Program-made: the position numbers and the translations under genes
Notes under the pieces: generated by a model
What the model was told of the DNA's origin: nothing
Databases searched by the model: none
Seen by the model: only the letters and a program-made list of their open reading frames with translations
Shown here: piece by piece, positions 28,240 through 36,173 of the stretch
How positions within the stretch are numbered: position 1 is the first letter of the stretch
Layout of the letters: every line of letters begins with the position of its first letter
From: Gammaproteobacteria bacterium
GTDB lineage: Bacteria; Pseudomonadota; Gammaproteobacteria; Pseudomonadales; CAMLJR01
Reading direction: 5' to 3'
NCBI GenBank assembly: GCA_029265075.1
Contig: JAJUJZ010000014.1
Span: 1 to 38,322 of the forward strand
DNA: 38,322 bases

Positions 28240-28536
28240 ATGGCCATCGAAACTGCAGACATTGAGCACGTTGCACGCCTGGCGCGCATTGGCATGACAC
28301 CCAGTGAGGTGGCCGACCTGCAAACGCGCCTCAGCAAGATCCTGCATCTGGTCGACCAGTTGCAGGCGGTCGACACCAGCGGCGTCGAACCGCTGTCGCA
28401 TCCGCTGGATGCGGTGCAGCGGCTGCGCGCCGACGCAGTGACAGAGACCAATCAGCGGGAGGCGTTTCTGGCAATCGCCCCCGCAACCGAGGACGGGCTC
28501 TACCTGGTGCCCAAGGTAATCGACCAGGTGGAGTGA
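28240..28536 (+). CDS. gatC: Asp-tRNA(Asn)/Glu-tRNA(Gln) amidotransferase subunit C
   Basis: This is a 98-residue GatC. It wraps around the GatA-GatB interface and stabilises the GatCAB complex, which converts Glu-tRNA(Gln) and/or Asp-tRNA(Asn) to the amidated forms. The N-terminal [21 protein letters not shown] and the [19 protein letters not shown] segment are diagnostic. CGGAGAG lies about six bases before the ATG. The open frame extends far upstream through the intergenic region without conserved features and is excluded. It ends 44 bases before gatA. Confidence 0.95.
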   Translation: MAIETADIEHVARLARIGMTPSEVADLQTRLSKILHLVDQLQAVDTSGVEPLSHPLDAVQRLRADAVTETNQREAFLAIAPATEDGLYLVPKVIDQVE

Positions 28537-28580
28537 CCGGCGCACTGCCTCCCATTGCGCCCGAATCAAGAGCGAAATCC

Positions 28581-30032
28581 ATGCATAAACTGACCCTGGC
28601 CGAGCAACTCGCCGGCCTCGCTGCCAAGCAGTTCTCCAGTGAAGAGCTGACACTGGACTATCTGGCACGCATTGAACGCTTTGACAGCCGTTTCAACAGC
28701 TACATCACCCTCGCTCCGGAAACGGCGCTGGAGGCAGCACGCGCTGCCGATGCGGCGTATGCGCGCGGTGATGCTGGCGCACTGGCGGGCGTGCCGATTG
28801 CCCACAAAGACCTGTTCTGCACGGCCGGCATCAAAACCAGCTGTGCCTCGAAGATGCTGGACAACTTCGTGCCGCCCTACGACGCCACACTGGTCAGCAA
28901 ACTCGCTGACGCAGGCGTCGTCATGCTGGGCAAGACCAACATGGACGAATTCGCCATGGGTTCATCGAACGAGACCAGCTTCTACGGCCGGGCCCGCAAC
29001 CCGTGGGGCACCGACTGCGTTCCCGGCGGCTCCTCGGGTGGCTCGGCCGCTGCGGTTGCGGCGGGCCTGTGTGCCGCCGCCACCGGCTCCGACACCGGTG
29101 GCTCGATCCGCCAGCCGGCAGCACTGTGCGGAATTACCGGCCTCAAGCCGACTTATGGCCGCGTCTCTCGCTACGGGATGGTCGCGTTTGCTTCCAGCCT
29201 TGATCAGGCCGGCCCGATGGCGCGTACCGCCGAAGACTGCGCGCTGCTGCTGCAGGCGATGGCTGGCTTCGACCCGCGCGACTCCACCAGCCTCGATGCG
29301 CCGGTGCCCGACTATCGCGCCACACTGAATGACAGCCTCGAAGGGCTGCGTATCGGCCTGCCGAAAGAATATTTTGGCGGCGCACTGAATCCGGCGATGG
29401 AAGCCGGCGTCCGCACTGCGATTCGTGAGCTGGAGCAGCTGGGTGCGACGGTGAAAGAGATCAGCCTGCCGCACACCGGGCTGGCGGTGCCCTGCTACTA
29501 CGTGATCGCCCCGGCCGAAGCGTCGGCCAACCTCTCCCGCTTTGACGGCGTGCGCTATGGCTATCGCTGCGAGAATCCGCGCGATCTGTACGACCTCTAT
29601 ACACGCACCCGCGCCGAGGGTTTTGGCACTGAGGTGAAGAGCCGCATTCTGATTGGCACCTACGCGCTTTCTGCCGGCTACTACGACGCCTACTACCGCA
29701 AGGCGCAGCAGGTGCGGCGCCTGATCAGGAACGACTTTGTCGAGGCGTTCAAAGAGGTCGATGTCATCGCGGGCCCGACCACGCCCAATCCGGCGTTCTG
29801 CTTTGATGAGCTGAGCGATCCGGTGACGATGTACCTCGAAGATATCTACACCATCGCCGTCAACCTGGCCGGCCTGCCGGCGCTGAGCCTGCCTGCCGCT
29901 TTCGTCGGCGATAAGCCAGCCGGACTGCAGCTGATCGGCAATTACCTGAGTGAGGCGCGCCTGCTCAATATCGGCCATCGCTTCCAGCAAGTGACCGACT
30001 GGCACCAGCGCCGCGCCCCCGGCCTCGACTAG
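28581..30032 (+). CDS. gatA: Asp-tRNA(Asn)/Glu-tRNA(Gln) amidotransferase subunit A
   Basis: This is a 483-residue amidase-signature protein. GatA releases ammonia from glutamine for transamidation on GatB. The Lys-cisSer-Ser catalytic triad is visible: Lys76 in VPIAHKDLF, Ser151 in PGGSSGGSA, and Ser175 in [12 protein letters not shown]. Spacing matches that of characterised GatA proteins. A GTG at 28533 overlapping the gatC stop would lengthen the protein by 16 residues, but [13 protein letters not shown] at 28581 is the usual GatA start. The C-terminal [10 protein letters not shown] and [17 protein letters not shown] are typical. The gap to gatB is 20 bases. Confidence 0.97.
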   Translation: MHKLTLAEQLAGLAAKQFSSEELTLDYLARIERFDSRFNSYITLAPETALEAARAADAAYARGDAGALAGVPIAHKDLFCTAGIKTSCASKMLDNFVPPYDATLVSKLADAGVVMLGKTNMDEFAMGSSNETSFYGRARNPWGTDCVPGGSSGGSAAAVAAGLCAAATGSDTGGSIRQPAALCGITGLKPTYGRVSRYGMVAFASSLDQAGPMARTAEDCALLLQAMAGFDPRDSTSLDAPVPDYRATLNDSLEGLRIGLPKEYFGGALNPAMEAGVRTAIRELEQLGATVKEISLPHTGLAVPCYYVIAPAEASANLSRFDGVRYGYRCENPRDLYDLYTRTRAEGFGTEVKSRILIGTYALSAGYYDAYYRKAQQVRRLIRNDFVEAFKEVDVIAGPTTPNPAFCFDELSDPVTMYLEDIYTIAVNLAGLPALSLPAAFVGDKPAGLQLIGNYLSEARLLNIGHRFQQVTDWHQRRAPGLD

Positions 30033-30052
30033 CCTGCAAGAGAGATACCGCG

Positions 30053-31495
30053 ATGGAATGGGAAACCGTAATCGGGCTCGAGGTGCACATCCAGCTCTCG
30101 ACCCAGTCGAAAATTTTCTCCGGCAGCAGCACGGCCTTCGGTGCTGCACCCAATACGCAGGCGAGTGCGATCGATCTCGCCATGCCCGGCACGTTACCCG
30201 TTTTCAATGAACAGGCGCTCAACTACGCCATCATGTTCGGGCTGGCACTGGATGCGGAGATTGGCAAACGCTCCGTGTTCGAGCGCAAAAACTATTTTTA
30301 TCCCGACCTCCCAAAGGGCTACCAGACCACCCAGCTGGCTGAACCGATCATCGGTCCGGGTCATGTCGATATCGAAGTGGATGGTGTCACCCGGCGAGTG
30401 CGCATTCACCATGCGCACCTGGAGGAGGATGCCGGCAAGTCGCTGCACGAGGATTACCACGGCATGACCGGCATCGATCTCAATCGCGCCGGCACGCCCC
30501 TCATCGAACTCGTTACCGAGCCCGATATGCGCTCGGCCGAGGAAGCTGTCGCCTTTCTCAAGAAGATCCACGCGATCATCACCTATCTCGATATCTCCGA
30601 TGGTGACATGTCGCAGGGATCGTTGCGGTGTGACGCTAACGTATCAGTGCGGCCGCGCGGCCAGGAAGAGTTCGGCACCCGCGTCGAGCTCAAGAACATC
30701 AACTCGTTCCGCTTTGTCGAGCGCGCTATCAAGTGTGAGGTGACACGCCAGATCGACCTGATCGAGGACGGCGGCACGGTGGTGCAGGAAACGCGGCTCT
30801 ACGACGCCGACCGCAACGAAACGCGCTCGATGCGGAGCAAGGAAGAAGCCAACGATTACCGCTACTTCCCCTGCCCCGACCTGCTGCCCGTGGTGATCGA
30901 TGATGCCTACATCGAGGCTCTGCGGGGCCGTCTGCCAGAACTGCCCGCAGCCCGGCAGGCGCGCTTTGAACGCGACTACGAATTGTCCGCCTATGATGCC
31001 GGGGTGCTGACTGCCGAACGCGCAGTGGCCGATTTTTTCGAAGCAACTGCGGCCGCGTGCGGCGCACCCAAGCTTGCCGCCAACTGGATCATGGGCGACC
31101 TGGCTGCACAGCTGAACAAGGAAGAGGTTTCAATCAGCGCAGCACCGATCACGCCGGAGCTGCTGGCCGGCCTGATCAAACGGATTCAGGACAACACGAT
31201 CTCCAGCAAGATCGCCAAGCAGGTCTTCGAAGCGATGTGGGCCGGCGAAGGCAATGCCGACCAGATTATCGAACAGCGCGGCCTCAGACAGCTGTCCGAT
31301 ACCGGCGCACTGGATAAGATCATCGATGAAATCGTGAACGCCAGTCCGGATCAGGTGGCACAATACCGCGCTGCCGACGAAGGCCGTCGCAAGAAGCTGC
31401 TCGGCTTCTTCGTGGGCCAGGTGATGAAGGCATCGCGCGGACAGGCCAACCCGGGGCTGGTCAACGAACTCCTTACGGCGAAACTCGACGGCTGA
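30053..31495 (+). CDS. gatB: Asp-tRNA(Asn)/Glu-tRNA(Gln) amidotransferase subunit B
   Basis: This is a 480-residue GatB, the subunit that activates the tRNA-bound side-chain carboxylate with ATP and receives ammonia from GatA. The N-terminal [32 protein letters not shown], and [18 protein letters not shown] are signature blocks. The C-terminal helical GatB/YqeY tail (residues about 330-480) is present and ends in [24 protein letters not shown] lies about eight bases before the ATG. The presence of GatCAB suggests that at least one of Gln-tRNA or Asn-tRNA is made by the indirect route here. Confidence 0.97.
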   Translation: MEWETVIGLEVHIQLSTQSKIFSGSSTAFGAAPNTQASAIDLAMPGTLPVFNEQALNYAIMFGLALDAEIGKRSVFERKNYFYPDLPKGYQTTQLAEPIIGPGHVDIEVDGVTRRVRIHHAHLEEDAGKSLHEDYHGMTGIDLNRAGTPLIELVTEPDMRSAEEAVAFLKKIHAIITYLDISDGDMSQGSLRCDANVSVRPRGQEEFGTRVELKNINSFRFVERAIKCEVTRQIDLIEDGGTVVQETRLYDADRNETRSMRSKEEANDYRYFPCPDLLPVVIDDAYIEALRGRLPELPAARQARFERDYELSAYDAGVLTAERAVADFFEATAAACGAPKLAANWIMGDLAAQLNKEEVSISAAPITPELLAGLIKRIQDNTISSKIAKQVFEAMWAGEGNADQIIEQRGLRQLSDTGALDKIIDEIVNASPDQVAQYRAADEGRRKKLLGFFVGQVMKASRGQANPGLVNELLTAKLDG

Positions 31496-31542
31496 CAGCA
31501 GCCGTCAGCTGCGCCTCCCTTTAATTCAGCGGTAAGAGAGCA

Positions 31543-31836
31543 ATGGCGAAGAAAGACAAAGAGAAGGTAATTGACGAAGTCTGGACGGAGGCGCGCGTCC
31601 GCGAGTTTCTGGATGTGCTGCCGGCCGAGAACGTCGACCCCGACTTTCACCGCCTTCTGAAGGCGTATCAGGCCATGCGGGCTGAAGACTTCGCGGCGTT
31701 CGTGGCCATGTTTGTGGAGAGTGGCGGCAACATCAATGCACGCGACCGGAACGGTCGCACTGTCCTCTCCTATGTCATCGAACATCGCAATTCCGGCGAA
31801 TACGCCGAGGCGCTCAGGCAGCACGGCGCCATCTGA
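31543..31836 (+). CDS. Small PA4642-family protein of unknown function
   Basis: This is a 97-residue protein with a Lys/Glu-rich start (MAKKDKEKVIDEVWTEARVREFLD), then PDFHRLLKAYQAMRAEDFAAFVAMFVESGGNINARDRNGRTVLSYV. It resembles the PA4642 family of Pseudomonas and related gammaproteobacteria, from memory. The INARDRNGRTVLSYVIEHR part reads like one ankyrin-type turn and helix (compare DxxGxTxLxxA), so a protein-binding role is conceivable but not shown. No signal peptide or membrane helix is seen. It follows gatB by 47 bases, so it may be on the same transcript. It meets the next gene tail to tail with nine bases between. Confidence 0.7.
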   Translation: MAKKDKEKVIDEVWTEARVREFLDVLPAENVDPDFHRLLKAYQAMRAEDFAAFVAMFVESGGNINARDRNGRTVLSYVIEHRNSGEYAEALRQHGAI

Positions 31837-31845
31837 TCACGCCCG

Positions 31846-32178
31846 TTACTCTTGCAGGCGAGTATCCACACCGAGCCCTGTCAGCTCCTGCGTCAACTGA
31901 GGCGCCAGCCGCTGCCAGGACTCCGGCTCGGTGAACAGCACCAGACGTACCCCGTGTCGACGACAGAGCGATGTGATTTCGCTCGGATAGTAGACTGCCA
32001 CACCATCTACCAGGGTGCGATGATTCCAGGGGTTTTCGTCAATAAAAGCAATCGTGTGCCACCCACCCGCAAGACGCCGGTGCGCCTCCCACGCTGGCAC
32101 CCCGATGCCCACGATAATCAGCGGCTGGCGCTGCGACCGGCGCCGGCGCGCAAGCCAGTTGCGCACTCCTGTCAGCAT
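31846..32178 (-). CDS. Small Rossmann-like nucleotide-binding domain protein, unknown function
   Basis: This is a 110-residue protein. After a basic N-terminus it has PLIIVGIGVPAWEAHRRLAGG, then HTIAFIDENPWNHRTLVDGVAVYYPSEITSLCRRHGVRLVLFTEP. This matches the pattern of the N-terminal nucleotide-binding domain in CapD/WbpM-like sugar epimerases and related proteins (hydrophobic strand, G-x-G, then FIDDDP, DGxPV). The whole protein is only that domain. There is no catalytic domain after it. It starts 14 bases after the smrA stop and is probably co-transcribed. I do not recognise a named family. A nucleotide or NAD-binding sensor role is speculation. Confidence 0.7.
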   Translation of the reverse strand: MLTGVRNWLARRRRSQRQPLIIVGIGVPAWEAHRRLAGGWHTIAFIDENPWNHRTLVDGVAVYYPSEITSLCRRHGVRLVLFTEPESWQRLAPQLTQELTGLGVDTRLQE

Positions 32179-32192
32179 GACACGGCGGGCGC

Positions 32193-32807
32193 TCAGCGAT
32201 CACGCGCGGTTTCGGGCACCCTGCCCCGGGCGAATTGCACGCGGTTTCGCTCCTTGTCGCGCTCGCCTTTTTTCAGCATCACGTATACCGCACCGGTGCC
32301 GCCATGCTGGGGCTGCGCTGAACAGAACGCCTGCACCTCTTCAAACTCCGGCAGCCATTTGTTGACGTAGCTTTTCAGCAACGCCTCGCTGGAGCGGCTG
32401 TGCAGACCGCGACCCGGCACGATCATGACGTTACGCAATTCGTAGGCAAACGCTTCACGGATGAACGCGAATACCTCCTCACGCGCTTTCTCCACGGTCA
32501 TGCGGTGCAGGTCGAGCCGCGCATCCATCGGATACTTGCCCTGTTTCAGCTTGCGGTAGACACCGTGCTGTACGCCGGGGCGGCGGAATTCGAGCGGGTA
32601 CCAGGGATCGAGCAGTTCGACATGGTCGAGGGAAAGGAAATTGCGGTCGTGCTCGTCGACGCGTACGGCCGCGGCGCGGCGCGCCTCGACCGCCAGGCGA
32701 GAAATCGGCGAGCGGTTGAGGCCGACCCGCTGCGGTGCCTGCATCTGCTGTACCCCGCGCATCTCCTCTTGAAACAGCTCGTCATCGGACTTGTCGTAAT
32801 CAGCCAT
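32193..32807 (-). CDS. smrA: Smr-domain protein SmrA (YdaL-like endonuclease)
   Basis: This is a 204-residue Smr-domain protein. It closely follows E. coli SmrA/YdaL in the segment PLEFRRPGVQHGVYRKLKQGKYP before the Smr domain. Domain motifs are ARLDLHRMTVEKAREEV (the LDLH motif, about residues 96-112), RNVMIVPGRGLHS (about 124-136) and QPQHGGTGAVYVML (about 165-178). Smr domains cleave nucleic acid; the E. coli paralogue SmrB cuts mRNA at collided ribosomes. SmrA's own target is less clear. The N-terminal 90 residues are the family's extension. GGAGGG precedes the ATG, and a candidate promoter lies 43 bases upstream. Confidence 0.88.
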   Translation of the reverse strand: MADYDKSDDELFQEEMRGVQQMQAPQRVGLNRSPISRLAVEARRAAAVRVDEHDRNFLSLDHVELLDPWYPLEFRRPGVQHGVYRKLKQGKYPMDARLDLHRMTVEKAREEVFAFIREAFAYELRNVMIVPGRGLHSRSSEALLKSYVNKWLPEFEEVQAFCSAQPQHGGTGAVYVMLKKGERDKERNRVQFARGRVPETARDR

Positions 32808-32849
32808 GGCGGGCCCTCCGGAACTGCGGTCTGGTACAACGACTCCGCC

Positions 32850-32878
32850 ACCTTAATGCGCCCCCGGAGTGGGGTCAA
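32850..32878 (-). promoter_or_regulatory. Candidate sigma-70 promoter for smrA
   Basis: The minus strand reads TTGACC (-35, five of six), 17 bases, then TAAGGT (-10, three of six). The predicted start near 32843 gives a leader of about 35 bases for smrA. Confidence 0.4.
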
Positions 32879-33012
32879 TTCGGGCATTGCGACGCGCGTG
32901 CAGAAGCCGACCTCCGCCGGCAAATCGCCCGGCCCCAGCACCAGACCTAGATAGGTCACGGGCAGACCAGGCTCTGAGAGGCGGGCGTGGTTATGGTGCT
33001 GCCTGCTGGCGG

Positions 33013-33018
33013 TAGAAT
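33013..33018 (+). promoter_or_regulatory. Candidate -10 element for cysZ
   Basis: TAGAAT (five of six to TATAAT) lies 30 bases before the cysZ ATG, which fits a short leader. The -35 region (TTATGG, 16 bases upstream) is poor, so an activator may be needed. Confidence 0.35.
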
Positions 33019-33048
33019 GGGCACCCGCTCCCAACGACGGAACATCCC

Positions 33049-33822
33049 ATGAGAGGCAATCCCGGCGCTGGCGCGCGCTATCTGCTGCGCGGCTTCGCGC
33101 TACTCACGCAACCCGGTATCCGCCGCTATGTGGCGATTCCCGTGACGGTGAATGTAGCGGTGTTTGCAACGCTGATCTGGCTGGCCATCGGCGAGCTGCG
33201 GGACTGGATGGCGCAGCTGCTGGGCTGGCTGCCCGACTGGCTCGCCTTCCTCAGCTGGCTGCTGTGGCCACTGGCGCTGCTGCTGTTGCTGGTGGTGGTG
33301 TTCTACACCTTCAGCATTGTCGCCAACCTGATTGCCTCCCCTTTCAACGGTCTGCTGGCGGAAAAGGCAGAGCAGCTGCTGACAGGGCAATCAGCCTCCG
33401 ACAGCGGTTTCATCGGTTTGCTGAGAGATGTGCCGCGTTCGGTTGGCAAGGAGCTGCGCAAGCTCGCCTACTATCTGCCGCGCGCGCTGGCAATCCTGCT
33501 GGTGATGGCCATCCCGCTGGTGAATGTGGCTGCGCCGTTGCTCTGGTTTCTGCTGGGCGCCTGGATGATGGCGCTTTCCTACTGCGACTATCCGATGGAT
33601 AACCACCGTTACAGTCTGCAGGAGGTGCGCACCCGCATCGCCGGTCAGCGGCTGACGTCACTCGGGTTCGGCGCGGCGGTCATGACGGGCACCATGATTC
33701 CCTTCATTAATTTTCTGATCATGCCGGCTGCAATCTGCGGCGCCACGCTCTACTGGGTGGAGCGCCTGCGCGAGGCGGATGCGCCAGTCAGTGCGACCAG
33801 CAGGCGGTCTGGTGACGGTTGA
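33049..33822 (+). CDS. cysZ: Sulfate transporter CysZ
   Basis: This is a 257-residue CysZ/EI24-type inner-membrane protein that takes up sulfate for cysteine synthesis. It has hydrophobic segments near residues 25-45, 62-90, 150-185 and 205-230. The motifs ASPFNGLLAEKAEQLL and DNHRYSLQEVRTRI lie in the expected places. YCDYPMDNHRYS is strongly typical. GGAA lies about seven bases before the ATG. It has its own small transcription unit. Its last 35 bases overlap the end of the convergent mtgA gene, an overlap that both reading frames support. Confidence 0.92.
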   Translation: MRGNPGAGARYLLRGFALLTQPGIRRYVAIPVTVNVAVFATLIWLAIGELRDWMAQLLGWLPDWLAFLSWLLWPLALLLLLVVVFYTFSIVANLIASPFNGLLAEKAEQLLTGQSASDSGFIGLLRDVPRSVGKELRKLAYYLPRALAILLVMAIPLVNVAAPLLWFLLGAWMMALSYCDYPMDNHRYSLQEVRTRIAGQRLTSLGFGAAVMTGTMIPFINFLIMPAAICGATLYWVERLREADAPVSATSRRSGDG

Positions 33823-34492
33823 GCTGGCCGGCACGGCGCAGCAGGGTCTGGGTGCGCTGTGCAACATAAGGCCCCGGCTGGGCCGCATTCCAGCGGCGCG
33901 GGCTGGGTAGCACCGCCGCCAGACGCGCGCTCTGCGCCGCGGTCAGATGGGCCGCGGCTTTGCCGAAATGCTTGCGCGCCGCTGCTTCGGCGCCAAAGAC
34001 ACCATCACCCCATTCGGCGATGTTGAGATAGACCTCGAGGATCCGCTCCTTCGGCCACAGCGCATCCAGCGCCAGGGCCAGCGGCAGCTCCAGCGCCTTG
34101 CGCACGGCGCCGCCGCCATTCCAGAGAAACAGATTGCGCGCTACCTGCATGGTGATGGTGCTGGCACCCCGCAACCGTCCGCGTTCACGAAAATCCTGAA
34201 TCGCTTCCTCGACGGCAGCCAGATCGAGACCATTATGCAGGCAGAAGCGGCCATCCTCGGCGACGATAACGGTCCGGGGCAGTGAAGCCGCCATCTGCTC
34301 CAGTCGCACCGGCCGGTAATCCACCCAGGCACCCTGTTCGACCGCCCGGATCACCATCAGCGGCGTGGCCGGCGGCAATACGAAGCGCCAGAGCAGCAGC
34401 CCCGCGCCCCAGAACAGCAGAAGCGTGAGCAGGAGATAGCCGAGCCAGCGGAGCAGCATGCGGCGCCAGCTGCGGCGGGCACTTCGCCTCAT
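33788..34492 (-). CDS. mtgA: Monofunctional biosynthetic peptidoglycan transglycosylase
   Basis: This is a 234-residue GT51 glycosyltransferase that polymerises lipid II into glycan strands. The N-terminal membrane helix (about residues 14-36) follows a very basic start (MRRSARRSWRR). GT51 motifs are TVIVAEDGRFCLHNGLD (catalytic Glu, about residues 75-91), RGASTITMQVARNLFLWNGG, and ALWPKERILEVYLNIAEWGDGVFGAEAAA (second Glu). There is no transpeptidase domain. It lies 37 bases downstream of rhlB on the same strand. The C-terminal end overlaps cysZ by 35 bases tail to tail. Confidence 0.95.
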   Translation of the reverse strand: MRRSARRSWRRMLLRWLGYLLLTLLLFWGAGLLLWRFVLPPATPLMVIRAVEQGAWVDYRPVRLEQMAASLPRTVIVAEDGRFCLHNGLDLAAVEEAIQDFRERGRLRGASTITMQVARNLFLWNGGGAVRKALELPLALALDALWPKERILEVYLNIAEWGDGVFGAEAAARKHFGKAAAHLTAAQSARLAAVLPSPRRWNAAQPGPYVAQRTQTLLRRAGQLNRHQTACWSH

Positions 34493-34529
34493 GACGTCAC
34501 TACCCGGGTCCGCACGGCTGGCGCTGCGC

Positions 34530-35936
34530 TCAGCTCATCAGATGGGCGGGTGGCAGCTCGCATTCGAGTTTGCGGCCCAGCAGTTCCTGAATCGGCAGCA
34601 GCAGGAAACCGTCATCTTCGCTGGCGAAACTGATGGAGACGCCAGTTGCGCCGGCCCGGCCGGTCCGGCCAATGCGGTGCACGTAGTCGTCCGGATCTTC
34701 CGGCAAGGCATAGTTGATGACGTGGCTGACGCCATCCACGTGAATACCGCGACCGGCGACGTCAGTGGCCACCAGCACCTGCAGCTTGCCTTCCTTGAAG
34801 TCCGCCAGCGTGCGGGTGCGCTTGCCCTGCGGGATTTCGCCAGAAATCATGCCGCAGCTGATCTTTGCCCGCTGCAGCTTCTCGAACAGCCAGCGGGTCT
34901 CATCGCGGCGATTGGCAAACAGGATGACGCTGGTCGCTTCCGGCTGACGCAGAATGTTGAGCAGCAGCTGATATTTCTCGCTTTCGGTCACCATATAGAC
35001 CTTCTGCTCAACGCGGTCGGTGGCCACGCTCTCCGGTTCGATCTCAACCCGAACAGGTTTATGCGTCCACTGCTCGGCAAGATTGATGATGTCCTGCGTG
35101 AAGGTGGCACTGAACAGCAGCGTCTGGCGATGCGAACTGGGGGGCGTGGCACGCACGATGCGTTTAACCTGAGGGATGAAACCCATGTCGAGCATGCGGT
35201 CGGCTTCGTCCAGTACCAGAATCTCGACCTGATCGAGGAACAAATCCCGCCGCTGCTGGAAATCCAGCAGTCGACCGGGAGTCGCGACCACCACGTCCAC
35301 CAGCCGCGCATTCACCTGATTGAGCTGTTTCTGATAATCCATACCACCAATCAGTGTTACCACACTGAGACCGGTGTATTTGCCGAGTGCCGCGGCATCA
35401 TCGGCGATCTGCTGCACCAGCTCGCGGGTGGGCGCAATGACCAGCGCCCGGGGCTCGCCGAGATAGCGCTCCTCGGGCACCGGACGGGTCAGCAGATCAT
35501 TGAAGACAGTGATCAGGAATGCCGCCGTCTTGCCGGTGCCGGTCTGTGCCTTGCCGATGGCATCATGACCCCGCAGGGTGGTTGGCAATACCGCTGCCTG
35601 AATCGGCGAGCAGTACTGGAAGCCGAGATCGGCAATGCCATGCAGCAGCCGGTCATCGAGACCGAGATCATGAAAGCGGGTTTTGCCCTCCGCCAGCGGA
35701 ACCTGAAACTGATCGGGCGTCCAGCGTGCTGCCGGCTGGCCGCTTTCCTCACGACGCCTGGTGCGGCTGCGACTGCGACTGTTGCGGCGGCGACCACCCC
35801 CCTCGTCAGTTCTGGCGGCTGCGTTTTTCTGCTGACGGTCCGTGGTGGAAGCCCGCCCGGCCCGGTCGGGCGCTGGCGCGGGAGTGGCGGTTTCACTGGA
35901 TTCGGAGCGGGATTTCTTAAGCCACTTGCCTATCAA
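34530..35936 (-). CDS. rhlB: DEAD-box RNA helicase RhlB
   Basis: This is an RhlB-type DEAD-box helicase, the RNA degradosome helicase that unwinds structured RNA for RNase E/PNPase. Motifs in order are Q motif ([11 protein letters not shown]...SPIQ), Walker [21 protein letters not shown] in [17 protein letters not shown] in LLFSATF, and [10 protein letters not shown]. An Arg/Ser-rich N-terminal stretch ([16 protein letters not shown]) precedes the core, probably disordered and RNA-binding. Start is uncertain. I prefer the TTG at 35936, seven bases after AGAGAG, giving [12 protein letters not shown] (468 residues), which resembles Pseudomonas RhlB N-termini. A GTG at 36023 would add 29 poorly conserved residues and has no ribosome-binding site. 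Confidence 0.9.
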   Translation of the reverse strand: MIGKWLKKSRSESSETATPAPAPDRAGRASTTDRQQKNAAARTDEGGGRRRNSRSRSRTRRREESGQPAARWTPDQFQVPLAEGKTRFHDLGLDDRLLHGIADLGFQYCSPIQAAVLPTTLRGHDAIGKAQTGTGKTAAFLITVFNDLLTRPVPEERYLGEPRALVIAPTRELVQQIADDAAALGKYTGLSVVTLIGGMDYQKQLNQVNARLVDVVVATPGRLLDFQQRRDLFLDQVEILVLDEADRMLDMGFIPQVKRIVRATPPSSHRQTLLFSATFTQDIINLAEQWTHKPVRVEIEPESVATDRVEQKVYMVTESEKYQLLLNILRQPEATSVILFANRRDETRWLFEKLQRAKISCGMISGEIPQGKRTRTLADFKEGKLQVLVATDVAGRGIHVDGVSHVINYALPEDPDDYVHRIGRTGRAGATGVSISFASEDDGFLLLPIQELLGRKLECELPPAHLMS

Positions 35937-36049
35937 GTTGATGCTCTCTGGACGGCTGGGGAGACTGGTAGCGACACGACTGCCGCAGTGGCTTTCGGCC
36001 CCGCCACCTGGCATCAAGAACACAACAGAAGGTAGAGGGGGAAGGAAGC

Positions 36050-36079
36050 CTGACGATCATTTTTTACGCGGGCTATTAT
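36050..36079 (+). promoter_or_regulatory. Candidate sigma-70 promoter for norM
   Basis: CTGACG (-35, four of six), 18 bases, then TATTAT (-10, five of six). The -10 overlaps that of the divergent rhlB promoter on the other strand. A second perfect TATAAT at 36131-36136 has no good -35 but could start transcription closer to norM. Confidence 0.4.
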
Positions 36080-36103
36080 GTCCTCTGCCCTCTACCTTGG
36101 CAA
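36075..36103 (-). promoter_or_regulatory. Sigma-70 promoter for rhlB
   Basis: The minus strand reads TTGCCA (-35, five of six), exactly 17 bases, then CATAAT (-10, five of six). The start near 36068 gives rhlB a leader of about 130 bases. This is one of the better promoter matches in the window. Confidence 0.6.
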
Positions 36104-36130
36104 ACCATCCTGCCGCCTTACGACCGGGCG

Positions 36131-36136
36131 TATAAT
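36131..36136 (+). promoter_or_regulatory. Perfect TATAAT -10 element before norM
   Basis: TATAAT is a full consensus -10 in GC-rich DNA. Its start near 36142 would lie after the ATG at 36135 and before the GTG at 36174, favouring GTG as the norM start. No -35 is seen at 16-18 bases. Confidence 0.35.
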
Positions 36137-36173
36137 GGCCGCCCTCTCGCATTTCGTCACCACGGAATACCGC

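Noticed and set aside
31491-31509. GCTGAC...GTCAGC hairpin after gatB as a terminator
   Set aside because: Six pairs with a seven-base loop, part of it inside the stop region, and not followed by a T run. The downstream gene may be co-transcribed.
32808-33034. Minus-strand frame continuing upstream of smrA as a possible separate small gene
   Set aside because: The frame differs from smrA, has no plausible family features, and the region fits divergent promoters for smrA and cysZ.
34458-36035. A 525-codon open frame on the plus strand opposite rhlB
   Set aside because: It is a shadow of the rhlB frame in GC-rich DNA. It has no family features, is rich in odd Gln/His/Arg mixes, and rhlB carries all DEAD-box motifs.
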